A stretch of 64,000 nt of DNA from an uncultured Thiotrichaceae bacterium (GCA_937925855.1 CALAMO010000001.1:1-64000); one strand, 5' to 3'. Shown: positions 30,101-41,052, counted from the first letter of the stretch. The notes: generated from the sequence alone by a model not told the origin. Numbers and translations are program-made.

Positions 30101-31178
30101 CAATACGATCCGGTTTGCCAAAGTCGATTTCCCACGGCTGTTTGTGGCCCGGAATCTTCAGATTGGAGACAGAAAATCCGCATAACCCCGCTTTCGGTTT
30201 CGAACCATTCCCCGTCGCACCCTCATCCCGAATCTCGCCGCCGGAACCGGTCGCCGCCCCCGGATGCGGTGCAATCGCCGTGGGGTGATTGTGGGTTTCC
30301 ACCTTCATCAGGATATGCACCGGCTCGTCGTGATACTGGTAGGCGTTGCCCTCACCATTGGGCATAAAACGTGTCGCCGGGCTGCCCGCGATGACGGAAG
30401 CATTGTCTTTGTAGGCGGAGAGAATACCGTCCGGGTTGTGCTTGTAGGTGTTGCGGATCATGCCAAACAGCGATTTCTCCTGCGCCTCACCGTCCACAAT
30501 CCAGTCCGCATTAAAGATTTTGTGGCGACAGTGCTCTGAATTGGCCTGTGCGAACATCATTAATTCGACATCGGTGGGATTGCGGCCCATTTCAGCGTAG
30601 TTTTGCGCGAGATAATCAATTTCGTCGGCGGATAAAGCCAAACCCAATTCAATATTAGCATTCGCCAGTGCAGTCTGTGCATCCGCACTAATAGTCACTG
30701 CGCGTAATGGCGCTGGCTGCGCAACGCTGAAAAGCTGCTCAGCTTGTTCAGGATCAGCAAACACCGTCTCCACCATACGATCATGCAATAAGGCGCTGAT
30801 AGCCTGCTGCTGAGCCTCCTCTAACATGGAATCCGCCGCAATATAATACGCTGTACCGCGCTCAATACGCTCGACGGCGGCTAATCCACAGTTATGCGCA
30901 ATATCCGTCGCTTTACTCGACCACGGTGAAATCGTGCCGGGACGCGGCGTTACCAGAAACAAGGTATCATCAGGCAATTCACCGCCCTGTTCCTCGCCGT
31001 AGCTTAATACGGTCTGTAGCTTAAGCTGCTCAGCGGCATTCAACGCACGCTGACAGCGCACGAAGTGCATATACACCGCGCTAACATCAGTAATTTGTGG
31101 GTTAATCGCCTGCAGGTTCTGCAGTAATTTACGACGGCGGAAAGCGGAAAGGGCAACACTACCGGGAAGAATTAACAT
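27132..31178 (-). CDS. purL: Phosphoribosylformylglycinamidine synthase PurL (large type)
   Basis: Purine biosynthesis enzyme converting FGAR, glutamine and ATP to FGAM. All parts of the proteobacterial single-chain form are present: N-terminal PurS-like domain, linker with [17 protein letters not shown], two AIRS-like halves ([34 protein letters not shown]-type region near [15 protein letters not shown]), and a C-terminal glutaminase with nucleophile Cys in GVCNGCQML and His/Glu in PHPERLFR. 1348 aa is longer than the roughly 1295 of E. coli. The excess lies in a 55-codon low-complexity stretch (27906-28070) joining the FGAM domain to the glutaminase, described separately. Monocistronic. The ribosome site is weak. 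Confidence 0.96.
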   Translation of the reverse strand: MLILPGSVALSAFRRRKLLQNLQAINPQITDVSAVYMHFVRCQRALNAAEQLKLQTVLSYGEEQGGELPDDTLFLVTPRPGTISPWSSKATDIAHNCGLAAVERIERGTAYYIAADSMLEEAQQQAISALLHDRMVETVFADPEQAEQLFSVAQPAPLRAVTISADAQTALANANIELGLALSADEIDYLAQNYAEMGRNPTDVELMMFAQANSEHCRHKIFNADWIVDGEAQEKSLFGMIRNTYKHNPDGILSAYKDNASVIAGSPATRFMPNGEGNAYQYHDEPVHILMKVETHNHPTAIAPHPGAATGSGGEIRDEGATGNGSKPKAGLCGFSVSNLKIPGHKQPWEIDFGKPDRIVSALDIMLEGPIGAAAFNNEFGRPNLTGYFRTFEQQIPAANGTELRGYHKPIMVAGGVGNIREGNVEKQALPEGTPIVVLGGPAMLIGLGGGAASSMASGTSSESLDFASVQRGNPEMERRCQEVIDRCVALGDASPILSIHDVGAGGISNAIPEIINDAGRGGKFELRAVPNDEPGMAPMAIWCNEAQERYVLAIAAERLADFRALCERERAVYAVVGEATEDPHLVVADSHFDNKPVDMPMNVLLGKPPKMTRDVAHRKFAQPGLELGDINLAEAVARVLSLPTVASKAFLITIGDRSITGMVTRDQMVGPWQVPVADVAVTASDFTTYFGEAMAMGERTPLALVNPAASGRMAIGEALTNVAAADIARIEDIRLSANWMAAAGYPGEDAALYDTVRAVGEEICPALGLAIPVGKDSLSMKTVWQDGDAERTMAAPLSLIVSAFAPVADVRHTLTPQLRTDQGETDLILVDLGQGKNRLAASALTQVYAQLGNETPDVDDPALLRGFFDTIQALQQQGVLLAYHDRSDGGLLATVAEMAFAGHCGVNLQIGALSDSDEAEAALAALFTEELGAVIQVRREHLATVLLAFDQAGLGGCTHRVGGLNLSDELVIHNGANEVYRATRVALQKTWSETSYRMQALRDNADCAAQEFSLLDDVRDPGLPVRLTFDPAEDLKTPQPNPSPQGSGAKDASKDEPLPSPPLIKGGSFTSLRTTDTSKRRVSSHDSGDIRPSVAVLREQGVNGQIEMAAAFDRAGFRAVDVHMTDIIAGRVSLADFQGLVACGGFSYGDVLGAGGGWAKTILLNARASDEFAAFFAREDTFGLGVCNGCQMLSQLREMIPGASHWPEFYRNQSEQFEARYAAVEVVESPSLFMRGMAGSMLPIAVAHGEGRAVFSGTSAQAVLDDGLVALRYVDNYGQATEHYPQNPNGSPLGVTGLCNTDGRFTIMMPHPERLFRSVLHSWRPDGWGEDGPWLRLFRNARVWVGS
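27906..28070. repeat. In-frame palindromic repeat insertion in the purL interdomain linker
   Basis: Between the conserved FDPAEDL and [11 protein letters not shown] of PurL lie 55 codons rich in Pro, Ser, Gly and Lys; the E. coli protein has about 10 here. The DNA contains two GC-rich hairpin units: TCCCTCCCTTGATAAGGGGAGGG, read as two arms TCCCTCCC and GGGGAGGG around TTGATAA (about 27974-27996) followed by CTGGGGAGGGG, and CCCCACTCCCTTGGGGAGAG followed by a GGGCTGAGGGG arm (28031-28066). Translated forms such as NPSPQGSG and [11 protein letters not shown] are the signature of dispersed palindromic repeats seen in many bacterial genomes. The stretch is open in at least four of the six frames. 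No second copy occurs in this window. Confidence 0.65.
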
Positions 31179-31578
31179 TGGGATGGCTCAAGGCTCGCGC
31201 AAAGAGGCGTATCATACCTAAAGGCGGGGTGACAACCAACCGTAGGCACTGCACCAAAATCTGGCATGAAATGCGAATAAAGTACCGCTACGCATCTAGC
31301 CTGGCAAGCGATCATAAAAGTTTAACATTCATTAAAACAAGCCCCCAAGCACCTGCTTTTTTTAAAAAAATTTTATCTCGTATGACCTTCAGTTTAAAGC
31401 AAGGCTTTTTTCGTTAGAGTCGACGCTGACAAAAAGAAACGTAACCATATAAAAATAATTTACGTTAGCAGTATATTCTTAGGTTTGCGAGGATCTGGCA
31501 GGCGAACTTTTTGAATATTCACCGGCGATGTGTCCACCGGAGTTAAATCCTGCTTCATTAGTCCAGGATTAAGAAACA
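31179..31578. promoter_or_regulatory. Divergent purL / giant surface protein intergenic region
   Basis: 400 bases without a credible gene. Left part: purL promoter (leftward). Middle: a run TTTTTTTAAAAAAATTTT at 31357-31374, which is intrinsically bent or easily melted DNA. Right part: candidate -10 ATAAAAAT near 31450, then a leader with two CACCGG copies 15 nt apart (31520 and 31535). AGGA about 11 nt before 31579 is a possible ribosome site for the surface protein. Confidence 0.35.
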
Positions 31579-34500
31579 ATGAATAAAAACAAAAGCTTCA
31601 GCAGGCAAAGCCCGCTGTATCGTAGAAGTAAATTATTTATGCAAAAAAACAAGCTTCTGGCTGGCACATTGTCACAATATAGTCGCCTGTTTTTTGCTGT
31701 ATTTGCACTGTTTTGTCTCTCAACCGTTGTTGCAGCTGCTCCAACGATTAACGCCAACTATAAAATTCTAACCGGTACCACGCCCTTTGATAGCAATGAC
31801 GCCCCCGGTAACGACAGCAGCAACAGTAACCAAGTGGTGCGTACGAACGACGCTATCGTTATCAGCTATCAGATCGGGGTAAGTAACGATGATGCCAGTA
31901 ATGTCGTCCTGGAGGTAGTCGGCGGTCCAGGTGTGGATTTCGATTTACCTTCTTTCTGCCTAAGTTCCGGCGTCACCCCCCCTTCAACGATTAGCGGCAA
32001 CATTACCAGTGGCAAAACCATCACCTGCAATATCGGCGACCGGACATCAGGCAGCGCTAGCATCATCGCTATCCCGGGGCGGGTAATGCCTACGTTAATG
32101 CAGGGCGCAGCAGTCTCTATAAGTTCTTCCAGCATTAGCGCTGACGGTGTTGTCACCCAAAGTTTTCCGGGCACCACGTTAACCGTATCCGCCAGACCCA
32201 AGTTCGATATTCTAAAGAACACCGGCGCAGCACTTAAGGGCTCGGCCTTAGGGCCGAATGGTGAAAAGGGACTGGTACAAATTTACCCTATCGCGGTGAA
32301 AACGATTAACCAGGGCTTTGGGGCAGAAAATGCCACCGCCAATATCGTGCTTGCAGATGACCTTAGTGGAATCTCGCCCAACGCCTTACTTTTTCAGGGC
32401 TGGGCCGGTGCTTTACCCACAGCTTGTTTCAGCAATGGTGCTCAGACCACTTATCAGATAAACAGTCACCCCTTCGGCTACACCCAGACAGCGGACGGTG
32501 GGCCAGGCGGGCCAGGCGGGCCGGGCGCAGGCTCCGCAGCACAAAGTGTCTTCAACTCAGGTAGTTTCACCTGTCCATCTGTCGCCGCTGGCGGCACAGC
32601 GACTATCACTATTGCTGGTGCAGCACTTAACGGCATGCATTACCCGACGCACGCTGCTAATGGCAATCCGCTCAATGCGAATGAACGTTATTTAGTGTCT
32701 GGCGTACTCGCCGTCTGGTTTCCCTTACAGGATATTATTGATAATGGCAATGAGCTAACGATTAGCAATGAATACACCACCCAGAACTTCACCAGCATCA
32801 GCGGCCAAACCAATACCGATCCAAACACCAGCAATAACAAAAAATCTTACGTTTTAAGGGAAGAAAATCCTGGCAACGGGCGCTATTTCTTTCTGGGCAA
32901 AAACAACGGTGGCGCTAAAATCGAAGGGCAAACTGCCAACAGAAGTGGCGATGGTTCTTTGGTAGTCGGCCAGGCCTTTAACACCGCCCAGCGCCAGTCC
33001 AACGGACAGGCATACTCTGAGACGGACTATAACAACCTGAACCTTTGCACCAGCTTTGATAATAGCAAGCAGATTATCCGTAAGCGTGGCGGGCGTTATG
33101 CCGATGTTACCTTTAGCGGTACACCGCGTATTGCCCAGGCCGATTTCACGGTGGAATACGGCACCGGTAGTTTCGGGCCAAACGCAAGCTGTGATAACGC
33201 AGACTCGCCCGATGGTTGGGTAACGAATCCGGCCACCCTACCCGGCGGTATCGCCAGCGTGACCAAAGTGAGAGGCGTTGGCAACTTAATAGCGCCCAGT
33301 GATGCGCTTGATCCAACGCGGGCGCAGCTGCGGGTTTACTACACGGCCCTCAGCAACCCAACCGGCACCATCGTGCCGCAATGGGGCACCTACCGCGCAG
33401 ACACTATTGATAGCGGCAACTGGAAACTATCTAGCTATGATGAGCATACGGCGCTGGGAGAATGGGGGGATCGCGCTACGATCACCAATGTCGTCGTCAG
33501 AATAGAAAAAGATACTGTACCGGCTAACCAAAATAGCATTGCAGCAGGCAATACGCTTAGCTTTGAACTCGACTGGTCTGCCACACTATTTGGCACACCA
33601 CCCAGCCCAACAACCCAGGTAACGATTACTGATATTCTGCCTAAAGAATATGCCTACCTCACCGACTCAGCGTCAATCTCCCCCACCTCGGTCACCAACA
33701 ATGCCAATGGCACAACCACTATCGTGTGGCTTCTGCCCGCTGCTGTCATTAACGCAATACAAACAGCGATCACCTATGATGTCATGGTAAAAAATACCAC
33801 GCCCAATGGTACTGGGGTCGCTAACACCGTTGTTATTGCTTCACCCGATGACCCAACGCCGGAAACAGCGCGTACGGATACGTACAGCATGAATATACTG
33901 AATACGGCTATCCTGTCGCTATTCAAACAATCCATTCCGGCAACCATCAGTCAAAATGCTGCATTCGCTTATGAACTCAGCTACGCCAATACCGGTAGCG
34001 GCTCATTGACTAATCTGGTCTTAATCGACGTATTACCCGATAATGCATGGCCCCGCAGCCCGCAAACCCACTTCGCCGGTACCGCTGATTTTATCGCCGT
34101 CAGCGGCACAAATGCCGAAACCTTTGAATACACAAAAACTCCGGTTACCAGCCTGAACCAGAATCCCGCCGCTGCCTCAAACCAGGCCGGTGGTTCTACC
34201 GTCTGGTGTAGCGCTTTAACGGGCGGGACTTGCCCGGCAACGGCAGCTGAAGTTACTGCCTTGCGGGCCACAGTGTCTAATGTGCTGATGCCAGCTGATG
34301 GCGTAAAAACAATACAAGTCAGCCTACAATCAAATAATAACGTCCCCACGGATAACTACAGCAATAATTTTACCGCCAGCGCTAATGAACTGAGCATCCC
34401 CATCACATCAACCACTGCAAACACCACGGCTGAGGTGGTTTATGATTATAGCGATGCCCCCATCAGCTATGGGGCGGCACAACATATCTTATCCGCGCTA

Positions 34501-37500
34501 ACGCTGGGATCAACGATTGACAGTGAAAATGCGGCGTTGTTTTCTGCTGATGCGTCGGGTGATGGTGACGATGAAGACGGTGTCACTCTGCCAGCACTAA
34601 TACTGGGAAGCAGCGCAACGATCACGGTTAACGTTAACCAAACCACTGGTAATGAAGGCTACCTACAGGGCTGGATTGACTGGAATGGTGATGGTGACTT
34701 CGCTGATACGGTAAATGGCATCAGTGAACAAATCGCTATCGACCTGCAATTTCCCAGCGGCCTGTCTGGCAGTATCGACATTCCGGTCACTGTCCCCGGA
34801 GCCGCCACAACCAACCAAACCTTTGCCCGCTTACGTTGGTCAAGCACACCGGGCCTGGACACAACGACCTCAGCTAGCGATGGCGAGGTCGAAGATTACG
34901 CACTCACCCTCTCTCAATACACTTATGCCACACCACCTGGAAGCTGCACCTTCGATGGCAAGGTCTGGTACAACACAGTAAACCAGCTGCGACGCTACAA
35001 TCTTATTAGCCAGCAGGACGAGCTGATCACCAGTCTGCCTGAGGTTCATGGCGATATTGCGTTTGCCACCGATGGTACCCTGTATGCCACCGATTTCACC
35101 GTCGGCTCTTATCAAATCTTTAGCCTAGATACGACTAACGGCGCTACCACGACTGTACTCAGCGGTACGGAAAGCTCTAGTGTCAACTCATTATCAGCTG
35201 ACGAGTTGGGCTGGCTCTACTTTGGTTCAGGTGATGCGGTTATAGCCACACAGAATAACGTTATCTATCGCTTCCTTCCCGGTCAGATGAGCACACCGAT
35301 ACCGTGGTTGGATTTAGGTGATTATGGTTTTGGAGGCGGCAGACCCTCCGGGGATTACTTATTTATTGATGACACGGCTTACATCGCTTTTAGTACAACT
35401 GAAAATGGCTCTGGTGCCAACGTACTGTTAAAAGTAGATAATCTGACAGCAGACCACGCTGTGACTGCATCCTCGACGGTGACATCGTTGGGAACGATCG
35501 GAATAAACATCTGGGGACTGGCTGGCAATAATAACGGTGATATTTTTGCCGTGAGCGGTGACGGTAATAAACTCTCACGTATTGAATTATCACCCTTTTC
35601 AGTCACCCAGATAGCCACATTGCAAGGGGCTCCTTACGGTGCGACCGCTTATTCAGAACCTGTAGGCATACCCTGTCAGGAGCCAGCCGATTATTCGGAT
35701 GCACCAACGGCTGGTACGAGCTATGGCGATGCGAGTCATACAATTGTTGTAGGCATCCAATTGGGTGCTACGGTTACCACAGAAACCGCAGGCTACAACG
35801 ACGCCAACGCTTCTGGCGATGCTGATGATGGTGTCACTCTGCCCACCCTGACACAGGGAGCAACAGCCACGATTCCGGTCGCAGTATCCGGCACAGGTGG
35901 CTACCTGCAAGGCTGGATTGACTTCGACGGGAACGGCACTTTTGATACAGGCGAACAAATCGCCACAGATGTACAGGATGGCAGTACCGGCGATACTGAC
36001 GGCGCAGCAGACGGCACTATAACGCTAAGCGTTCCGATTCTGGCGGGCGCGACTGCCAATCAGACCTTCGCACGCTTCCGTTGGTCAACAACGGTGGGAT
36101 TAGACAGCACGACCGCTGCCAGCGATGGTGAGGTGGAAGACTATGCTGTTACCAATAATCCAGCAGCGATAGTTTTACCACCAGGCCCTGGCCTGGGCGC
36201 CAGCACTTGCTCAGTAGCACCCGCCAATAACCCTTGGCAGGACATTGGCTTACGCTGGGAACACAATGCATCCGGTGGGACAAGCCCTGATGCGCTTATT
36301 GAGCGTACAGATATTATTGCATCAGCGACACCCGTCAACCCGGTCGGACTGAACGCACAGATTAATCAATACGATTTGAATATCGATGCTGATCAGCTTC
36401 CCTCAACGTACAACCCTAATATCTATCTTGAATACGCATTCACTACCGCTTCATTCACCCAAAACGCCGAATTAACCGGGGCTGGCTTCACACTCTTTGA
36501 CAAGTCACAAGGTTGGCATAATCAGGCAACCGGAAACTATAAAGTTGCCATTCTGGTTGATGATAACGCTGATTTCAGCTCTCCCATAGTGTGGTTTAAT
36601 GAGTTGGCCTTTGATGGTGTTGATACCTCAGCCGCTTCCGCCGACACCGGCATCAGTGATACCGGTCATTATTTACAAACCTTTGCGCACTTTGATCCTA
36701 ACGGCTCTTCGGTTTCGCTCCAACCCAACACGAACTACAAAATGCGCATTTTTCCTTATGCGCCGACTGAATTTGGTGCTGATAATGGTCAGCCTTTCAC
36801 CAACGTTGTCCTTTGGGACGATTTTATGCCGAAAATTGTGACCTGTGCCGAAATAAGTTATGACTTTGGCGATGCGCCAATTTTCGGCACGTCACCTAAT
36901 GGCAGTAGCACAAATAATTATGGTGAAGCCAGTCATACGATCGTCGCTGGCCTTTACCTGGGTACTGCGGAGCCGGATGCAGACAGTGCCAACCAGCCGA
37001 CTGCAACAGCTGACGGTGATGATACGGATGGGACGAATGATGATGATGGCCTAACCACCCTCCCCGCTCTCACCGAAAGTGCAGCCTACACCATACAAGT
37101 CACCACTGCCGGCAGTGGCACCCTAACCGGCTGGATCGACTACAACGGTAATGGCACGTTTGACAGCGATGAATCCATTACTGGTAACCATGGAATAGCT
37201 TCCGCAGGCGGTGTCGTGGAGGTACCGATTCACATTCCGGCAGGAACACAGGGCAAAACCTTTATGCGCCTGCGTTATTCTACCGATAGCGCAGCGCGCA
37301 ACCCTTCCGGTGCGGCGACGGATGGTGAGGTTGAGGATTACCAGATCACTATTGGCGCTAAGCTTGCGAATCCCAGTGCGCCGGGCACCACGATTCAGCC
37401 CGGTTCGGTCTGTACCGTATACCACGCTACCGGTGCCGACCAGGTGGTCACCGCGCCAGCAACGGCCAAAGGGCTTTCGATTAAACTTTGGGGTGCCGGC

Positions 37501-39810
37501 GGTGGTCATGAACTGACTGGAAGCGGCTATTCCGGTGCCGGTGGGTATACTGAAGCCCGGTTTGATCACTCAGTCATTACGCCGGGTGCGCAATTTACGC
37601 TGGTCGTTGGGCGCGGCGGTTCTAGCAGTGGCCGCCCGGAAGAAACCACACCGGCTTCAGTCTATGGCTTTGGCGCAGTCAGCGCCCATGATCAGGGCGG
37701 TGGTTTAAGCGGACTGTTTAGTGGCAATACCGCAGTTTTGGAAACCGACCAGTCCCGCGCCCTGGCGATTGCCGGTGGTGGTGCGGGTTATGAACATTCC
37801 GGCGGTAGCGGTAACGGTGTCAACGGCGCTAATGGTAATAGCCCGACTGCAGGTGGCCAGCCCATCATGCGCGGCTCCACGGATTCCAGCCCAGGCTATA
37901 ACGGGATATCCGCCGCCGCTCACCGCAGTGCTGGCGGCGGCGGTTATTATGGCGGCGGTCGCTTACCGGCTGATGCTAACTACTCGCCCGCTTTCGGAAA
38001 CTATCAGCCAGATACGGCTGCGGCCTCTGGCGGTGCCGGTTATATCGCGGCCACAGCTTCGGCAGGCCGCCTGTTGTTTTCCCCGGACGGCACAATCACC
38101 GCTCCCAATAACACCGACGCAGATTATATCACCGGAATGGGTAGCGGCAGTAATTCTGGCGCAACCTCCGCAGGCGGTAACGGTCTGGCCGTCTTATGCT
38201 GGACAGTGTCTGATTTTTCTGACAGCCCACAGACCGGCACCGCTTATGCAACCGCCGAACACACTATCAGCACCGGCTTGCAGCTCGGGCCATCCATCAC
38301 CGCAGAAGCAGCCGCTTATGACCGTACCGACGCCCTCGGCGATGCGGCCAGTGATGACGGGGTGCGCCTGAAGGGCACAATCCTACAGGATCAGACCCTG
38401 CGTAATACCAGTCCTGTCACATTGACTGTGACCACCCAGGGTAATGGTCGCCTGCATGGTTGGATTGACTGGGACAGGGACGGCGTCTTTGGCAATAATG
38501 CCAATGAACGTATCGTCAGCGAGACCACCAGTGCCAGCGGTAACCGTAGTATTAGTGTGACGCCACCCGCAGGCCTTACTGCCGGCACCAGCTATGCCCG
38601 CTTCCGTTACAGTAGCGATGGCGCAGCGGCCAGCCCAACCGGCGCAGCCAGTGATGGTGAGGTTGAGGACTACCGCATTCAGCTGTTATCCAGTTACAGC
38701 ATCAGCGGACGGGTCTTTAACGACATCAACGTTAACAGCAGCAACTACGCCACAGAACCCGGCATCGCAGACATGGTCATCGTGCGCTACGACACGGTCA
38801 ACGGCAGCTGTGTCAGTACCCGCACTAATGCCGGAGGGTATTATGCATTCGTCGACACCGCCCCCGGCGACTATCAAATCTACGCCGCCGCCGGTGAAAC
38901 CGTTCCAGTTCCACAACACTGTAATCCCGCGAACCCGACTGACCCGGCGGGTTATCTGCCTTCCACACAGAATAGCTATCCGGTTTTCACGCTCAGCACA
39001 ACAAATATCAGCGCGCTCAACTTTGGTTATGTCAGGCCACCAACATTTGCACCGGATAATAGTCAAACCATCCTGCCCAACAGTACTGCGCTGCACCCAC
39101 ACGTTTTCACCGCACTGAGCGATGGTAGCGTCAGCTTTAGTATCAGCCATAACGCTGCTGATCCGGCTACACTCCACTGGACGAGTCAGATACTGCGGGA
39201 TAACAACTGCAATAGCCAGTTAGATAAAGGTGACACCGTGGTGCCGGCCAGTATAAACATGACCAGCAGGCAAAAAATCTGTATCGTCGCCAAGGTACTG
39301 TCAGCGTCGAATGCCACTAACGGTGCTATCTACACAATCACCGTACAGAGCAATTTCACTTTTGGTAATGGCAGCTCAATAGTCACTAACGACCTGCAAA
39401 CACAGCAAGACATAACGCGGGTCATAGCCAAAACGATTACCCAACCGCCCTCTGGCCCAACGACTAGCCCGCCTAATGGTGCAGGCAAACTTACACTGGT
39501 GAAATCAGTGTGGAATACTAGCCGTAATATAGAAGGCACTGTGGTATTACCCGGCGAAACCCTGCGCTATACCCTTGCTTATGAAAACGTGGGTAATGGC
39601 GCGCTGGACGCGCTAACGATTAATGACAGCGTACCGGCATTCACTCAGCTGGTTCCCACCAGCATGCTGTGTACCGATAAACCAGCGGAGCTGCCCTTAT
39701 GTACGGTACATGATACAGCGGACGGTAGCCTTAGCTGGAACTGGGCAGTGCATGACAAACTGTTTCCAGGTTCATCGGGTTCAGTATCTTATGAGGTCAT
39801 TGTGGAGTGA
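31579..39810 (+). CDS. Giant surface/adhesin-like protein with DUF11, GEVED, Gly-rich and SdrD-B-like domains
   Basis: 2743-residue predicted exported protein. An extended signal sequence (basic first 36 residues, then FFAVFALFCLSTVVAAAP) is followed by beta-sandwich regions; DUF11-like repeats at about 640-770 and 775-950. Four GEVED modules, each ending in GEVEDY, lie at about 954-1112, 1370-1524, 1757-1925 and 2211-2371. Each has an acidic loop before it (for example GDGDDEDGV) and a GWID(W/F/Y) strand with a Ca2+-loop-like DGNG pattern. A beta-propeller-like segment sits at 1118-1370, a glycine-rich domain at 1935-2211, an SdrD-B-like domain (SGRVFNDIN, AGGYYAFVD) at 2373-2485, and a last DUF11 domain at 2635-2743. 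No LPxTG, PEP-CTERM, beta-barrel or T9SS tail is visible, so the mode of surface attachment is unclear. Adhesion or biofilm function is inference. Confidence 0.85.
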   Translation: MNKNKSFSRQSPLYRRSKLFMQKNKLLAGTLSQYSRLFFAVFALFCLSTVVAAAPTINANYKILTGTTPFDSNDAPGNDSSNSNQVVRTNDAIVISYQIGVSNDDASNVVLEVVGGPGVDFDLPSFCLSSGVTPPSTISGNITSGKTITCNIGDRTSGSASIIAIPGRVMPTLMQGAAVSISSSSISADGVVTQSFPGTTLTVSARPKFDILKNTGAALKGSALGPNGEKGLVQIYPIAVKTINQGFGAENATANIVLADDLSGISPNALLFQGWAGALPTACFSNGAQTTYQINSHPFGYTQTADGGPGGPGGPGAGSAAQSVFNSGSFTCPSVAAGGTATITIAGAALNGMHYPTHAANGNPLNANERYLVSGVLAVWFPLQDIIDNGNELTISNEYTTQNFTSISGQTNTDPNTSNNKKSYVLREENPGNGRYFFLGKNNGGAKIEGQTANRSGDGSLVVGQAFNTAQRQSNGQAYSETDYNNLNLCTSFDNSKQIIRKRGGRYADVTFSGTPRIAQADFTVEYGTGSFGPNASCDNADSPDGWVTNPATLPGGIASVTKVRGVGNLIAPSDALDPTRAQLRVYYTALSNPTGTIVPQWGTYRADTIDSGNWKLSSYDEHTALGEWGDRATITNVVVRIEKDTVPANQNSIAAGNTLSFELDWSATLFGTPPSPTTQVTITDILPKEYAYLTDSASISPTSVTNNANGTTTIVWLLPAAVINAIQTAITYDVMVKNTTPNGTGVANTVVIASPDDPTPETARTDTYSMNILNTAILSLFKQSIPATISQNAAFAYELSYANTGSGSLTNLVLIDVLPDNAWPRSPQTHFAGTADFIAVSGTNAETFEYTKTPVTSLNQNPAAASNQAGGSTVWCSALTGGTCPATAAEVTALRATVSNVLMPADGVKTIQVSLQSNNNVPTDNYSNNFTASANELSIPITSTTANTTAEVVYDYSDAPISYGAAQHILSALTLGSTIDSENAALFSADASGDGDDEDGVTLPALILGSSATITVNVNQTTGNEGYLQGWIDWNGDGDFADTVNGISEQIAIDLQFPSGLSGSIDIPVTVPGAATTNQTFARLRWSSTPGLDTTTSASDGEVEDYALTLSQYTYATPPGSCTFDGKVWYNTVNQLRRYNLISQQDELITSLPEVHGDIAFATDGTLYATDFTVGSYQIFSLDTTNGATTTVLSGTESSSVNSLSADELGWLYFGSGDAVIATQNNVIYRFLPGQMSTPIPWLDLGDYGFGGGRPSGDYLFIDDTAYIAFSTTENGSGANVLLKVDNLTADHAVTASSTVTSLGTIGINIWGLAGNNNGDIFAVSGDGNKLSRIELSPFSVTQIATLQGAPYGATAYSEPVGIPCQEPADYSDAPTAGTSYGDASHTIVVGIQLGATVTTETAGYNDANASGDADDGVTLPTLTQGATATIPVAVSGTGGYLQGWIDFDGNGTFDTGEQIATDVQDGSTGDTDGAADGTITLSVPILAGATANQTFARFRWSTTVGLDSTTAASDGEVEDYAVTNNPAAIVLPPGPGLGASTCSVAPANNPWQDIGLRWEHNASGGTSPDALIERTDIIASATPVNPVGLNAQINQYDLNIDADQLPSTYNPNIYLEYAFTTASFTQNAELTGAGFTLFDKSQGWHNQATGNYKVAILVDDNADFSSPIVWFNELAFDGVDTSAASADTGISDTGHYLQTFAHFDPNGSSVSLQPNTNYKMRIFPYAPTEFGADNGQPFTNVVLWDDFMPKIVTCAEISYDFGDAPIFGTSPNGSSTNNYGEASHTIVAGLYLGTAEPDADSANQPTATADGDDTDGTNDDDGLTTLPALTESAAYTIQVTTAGSGTLTGWIDYNGNGTFDSDESITGNHGIASAGGVVEVPIHIPAGTQGKTFMRLRYSTDSAARNPSGAATDGEVEDYQITIGAKLANPSAPGTTIQPGSVCTVYHATGADQVVTAPATAKGLSIKLWGAGGGHELTGSGYSGAGGYTEARFDHSVITPGAQFTLVVGRGGSSSGRPEETTPASVYGFGAVSAHDQGGGLSGLFSGNTAVLETDQSRALAIAGGGAGYEHSGGSGNGVNGANGNSPTAGGQPIMRGSTDSSPGYNGISAAAHRSAGGGGYYGGGRLPADANYSPAFGNYQPDTAAASGGAGYIAATASAGRLLFSPDGTITAPNNTDADYITGMGSGSNSGATSAGGNGLAVLCWTVSDFSDSPQTGTAYATAEHTISTGLQLGPSITAEAAAYDRTDALGDAASDDGVRLKGTILQDQTLRNTSPVTLTVTTQGNGRLHGWIDWDRDGVFGNNANERIVSETTSASGNRSISVTPPAGLTAGTSYARFRYSSDGAAASPTGAASDGEVEDYRIQLLSSYSISGRVFNDINVNSSNYATEPGIADMVIVRYDTVNGSCVSTRTNAGGYYAFVDTAPGDYQIYAAAGETVPVPQHCNPANPTDPAGYLPSTQNSYPVFTLSTTNISALNFGYVRPPTFAPDNSQTILPNSTALHPHVFTALSDGSVSFSISHNAADPATLHWTSQILRDNNCNSQLDKGDTVVPASINMTSRQKICIVAKVLSASNATNGAIYTITVQSNFTFGNGSSIVTNDLQTQQDITRVIAKTITQPPSGPTTSPPNGAGKLTLVKSVWNTSRNIEGTVVLPGETLRYTLAYENVGNGALDALTINDSVPAFTQLVPTSMLCTDKPAELPLCTVHDTADGSLSWNWAVHDKLFPGSSGSVSYEVIVE
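32500..32529 (+). repeat. Short 9-bp tandem repeat encoding GGPGGPGGPG
   Basis: Three tandem copies of GGGCCAGGC (the last with one change) inside the surface-protein gene encode a collagen-like Gly-Gly-Pro run. Such a repeat can change length by slippage without shifting frame. Confidence 0.55.
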
Positions 39811-39887
39811 TGGCTTAAAGCGCGTGCAAAGATTGCCTATGATACAGTGGCGTAGATTAAAACCGAAACCCTCAGAGGAGAACAACG

Positions 39888-40283
39888 ATGAGCTTCATCA
39901 GTGAATTTAAAGATTTTGCCATGAAAGGCAATGTAGTGGATATGGCCGTCGGTATCATTATTGGTGCCGCCTTCGGTAAAATCGTCGCCTCATTCGTGAG
40001 CGACGTACTCATGCCGCCGCTGGGTCTAATCTTAGGCGGGGTGAACTTCAGCGAACTCGCCATCGTACTCCAAGAAGCGCAAGGAGAGGTAGAGGCCGTC
40101 GCCATCAAATACGGCGCCTTCATTCAGACAATTGTCGACTTCATTATTATCGCTGGCGCAATCTTTGTCGCCATTAAGGTCATGAGTAATATGCAGCGCA
40201 CTAATGAGAGTGAGGAAGCCGCCGACACCGGGCCAAGCCAAGAGGAATTATTAACCGAGATTCGTGACCTACTGAAAAAATAG
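39888..40283 (+). CDS. mscL: Large-conductance mechanosensitive channel MscL
   Basis: Homopentameric inner-membrane channel that opens under hypo-osmotic tension. The N-terminal amphipathic helix ([20 protein letters not shown]) and TM1 ([19 protein letters not shown]) with its glycine-rich face are diagnostic, TM2 is [20 protein letters not shown], and the C-terminal charged helix ends [13 protein letters not shown]. 131 aa is standard. A strong ribosome site AGAGGAG and a possible -10 TATGAT lie in the 77-bp gap after the surface-protein gene, so it probably has its own promoter. Confidence 0.97.
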   Translation: MSFISEFKDFAMKGNVVDMAVGIIIGAAFGKIVASFVSDVLMPPLGLILGGVNFSELAIVLQEAQGEVEAVAIKYGAFIQTIVDFIIIAGAIFVAIKVMSNMQRTNESEEAADTGPSQEELLTEIRDLLKK

Positions 40284-40309
40284 CAGGCCTAGAAAACCGC
40301 TGTTCACGG

Positions 40310-40984
40310 CTAGAGCAAGCCACGTTCCACAAAGGACACGACCTGATCACCTACCACAAAGTGATCGATCACCCGCACATCAATCAGCCCTAGCGCCTCA
40401 CGCAGGCGTCGGGTAATACGCTCATCGGATTGGCTTGGCTCAGCCACTCCAGAAGGGTGATTATGCGCCAAAATCACCGCCGCTGCATTATGCTGAATCG
40501 CACTGCGCACTACCTCACGCGGATACACGCTGGCACCGTCAATCGTGCCGTGAAATAACTCCTCATACTCAATCACGCGATGACGGTTATCCAGAAAAAT
40601 GCAGGCAAACACCTCGGCATAGCGATCACGCAGCTTGGAGGCCAGATAAAACCGCACCGCATCCGGGTCTTCTAACACATTGCCGCGCCGAACCCGCTCA
40701 CGCAGATAGCGCCGTGACATTTCTAATACGCCCTGTAATTGCACGAATTTAGCCTGCCCCAGTCCGTTAGCCTGGCAAAAACCAGCCTCATCAGCATCAA
40801 ACAGCGCGCGCAGGCTGCCAAAATCATGTAATAATTCAGTGGCTAAATCCACAGCGGTTTTGCCTCGCGTCCCGGTGCGCAAAAAGATAGCGAGTAATTC
40901 TGCATCAGACAGCGCCTGCGGGCCGCGCTGCAACAGTTTCTCCCGCGGCCGCTCATCGGCAGGCCAGTCTTTAATCGTTAGCAT
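40310..40984 (-). CDS. radC: RadC-family JAB-domain protein
   Basis: Conserved MPN/JAB-fold metalloprotein of unsettled function; the historic DNA-repair assignment is doubtful. The helix-hairpin-helix-like N terminus ([22 protein letters not shown]) and the metal motif [14 protein letters not shown] with an upstream conserved Glu are intact. 224 aa is normal. It is divergent from coaBC-dut, the conserved order in gammaproteobacteria. Start ATG at 40984. Confidence 0.94.
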   Translation of the reverse strand: MLTIKDWPADERPREKLLQRGPQALSDAELLAIFLRTGTRGKTAVDLATELLHDFGSLRALFDADEAGFCQANGLGQAKFVQLQGVLEMSRRYLRERVRRGNVLEDPDAVRFYLASKLRDRYAEVFACIFLDNRHRVIEYEELFHGTIDGASVYPREVVRSAIQHNAAAVILAHNHPSGVAEPSQSDERITRRLREALGLIDVRVIDHFVVGDQVVSFVERGLL

Positions 40985-41052
40985 AGCGTTTTTATCGCCT
41001 TATTTTTATAATGTTATCCGGCATTGACCGGCACTAGGGAACGTAACATTTT

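Noticed and set aside
31260-31280. A sigma-54-like element (TGGCAT...TGC) before the surface protein
   Set aside because: The GG and GC doublets are 8 rather than 10 bases apart, which excludes a normal -24/-12 promoter.
37721-38371. 216-codon frame within the giant surface-protein gene
   Set aside because: Lies over the Gly-rich domain in another frame, has no ribosome site, and its composition follows from the repeat-rich host gene.
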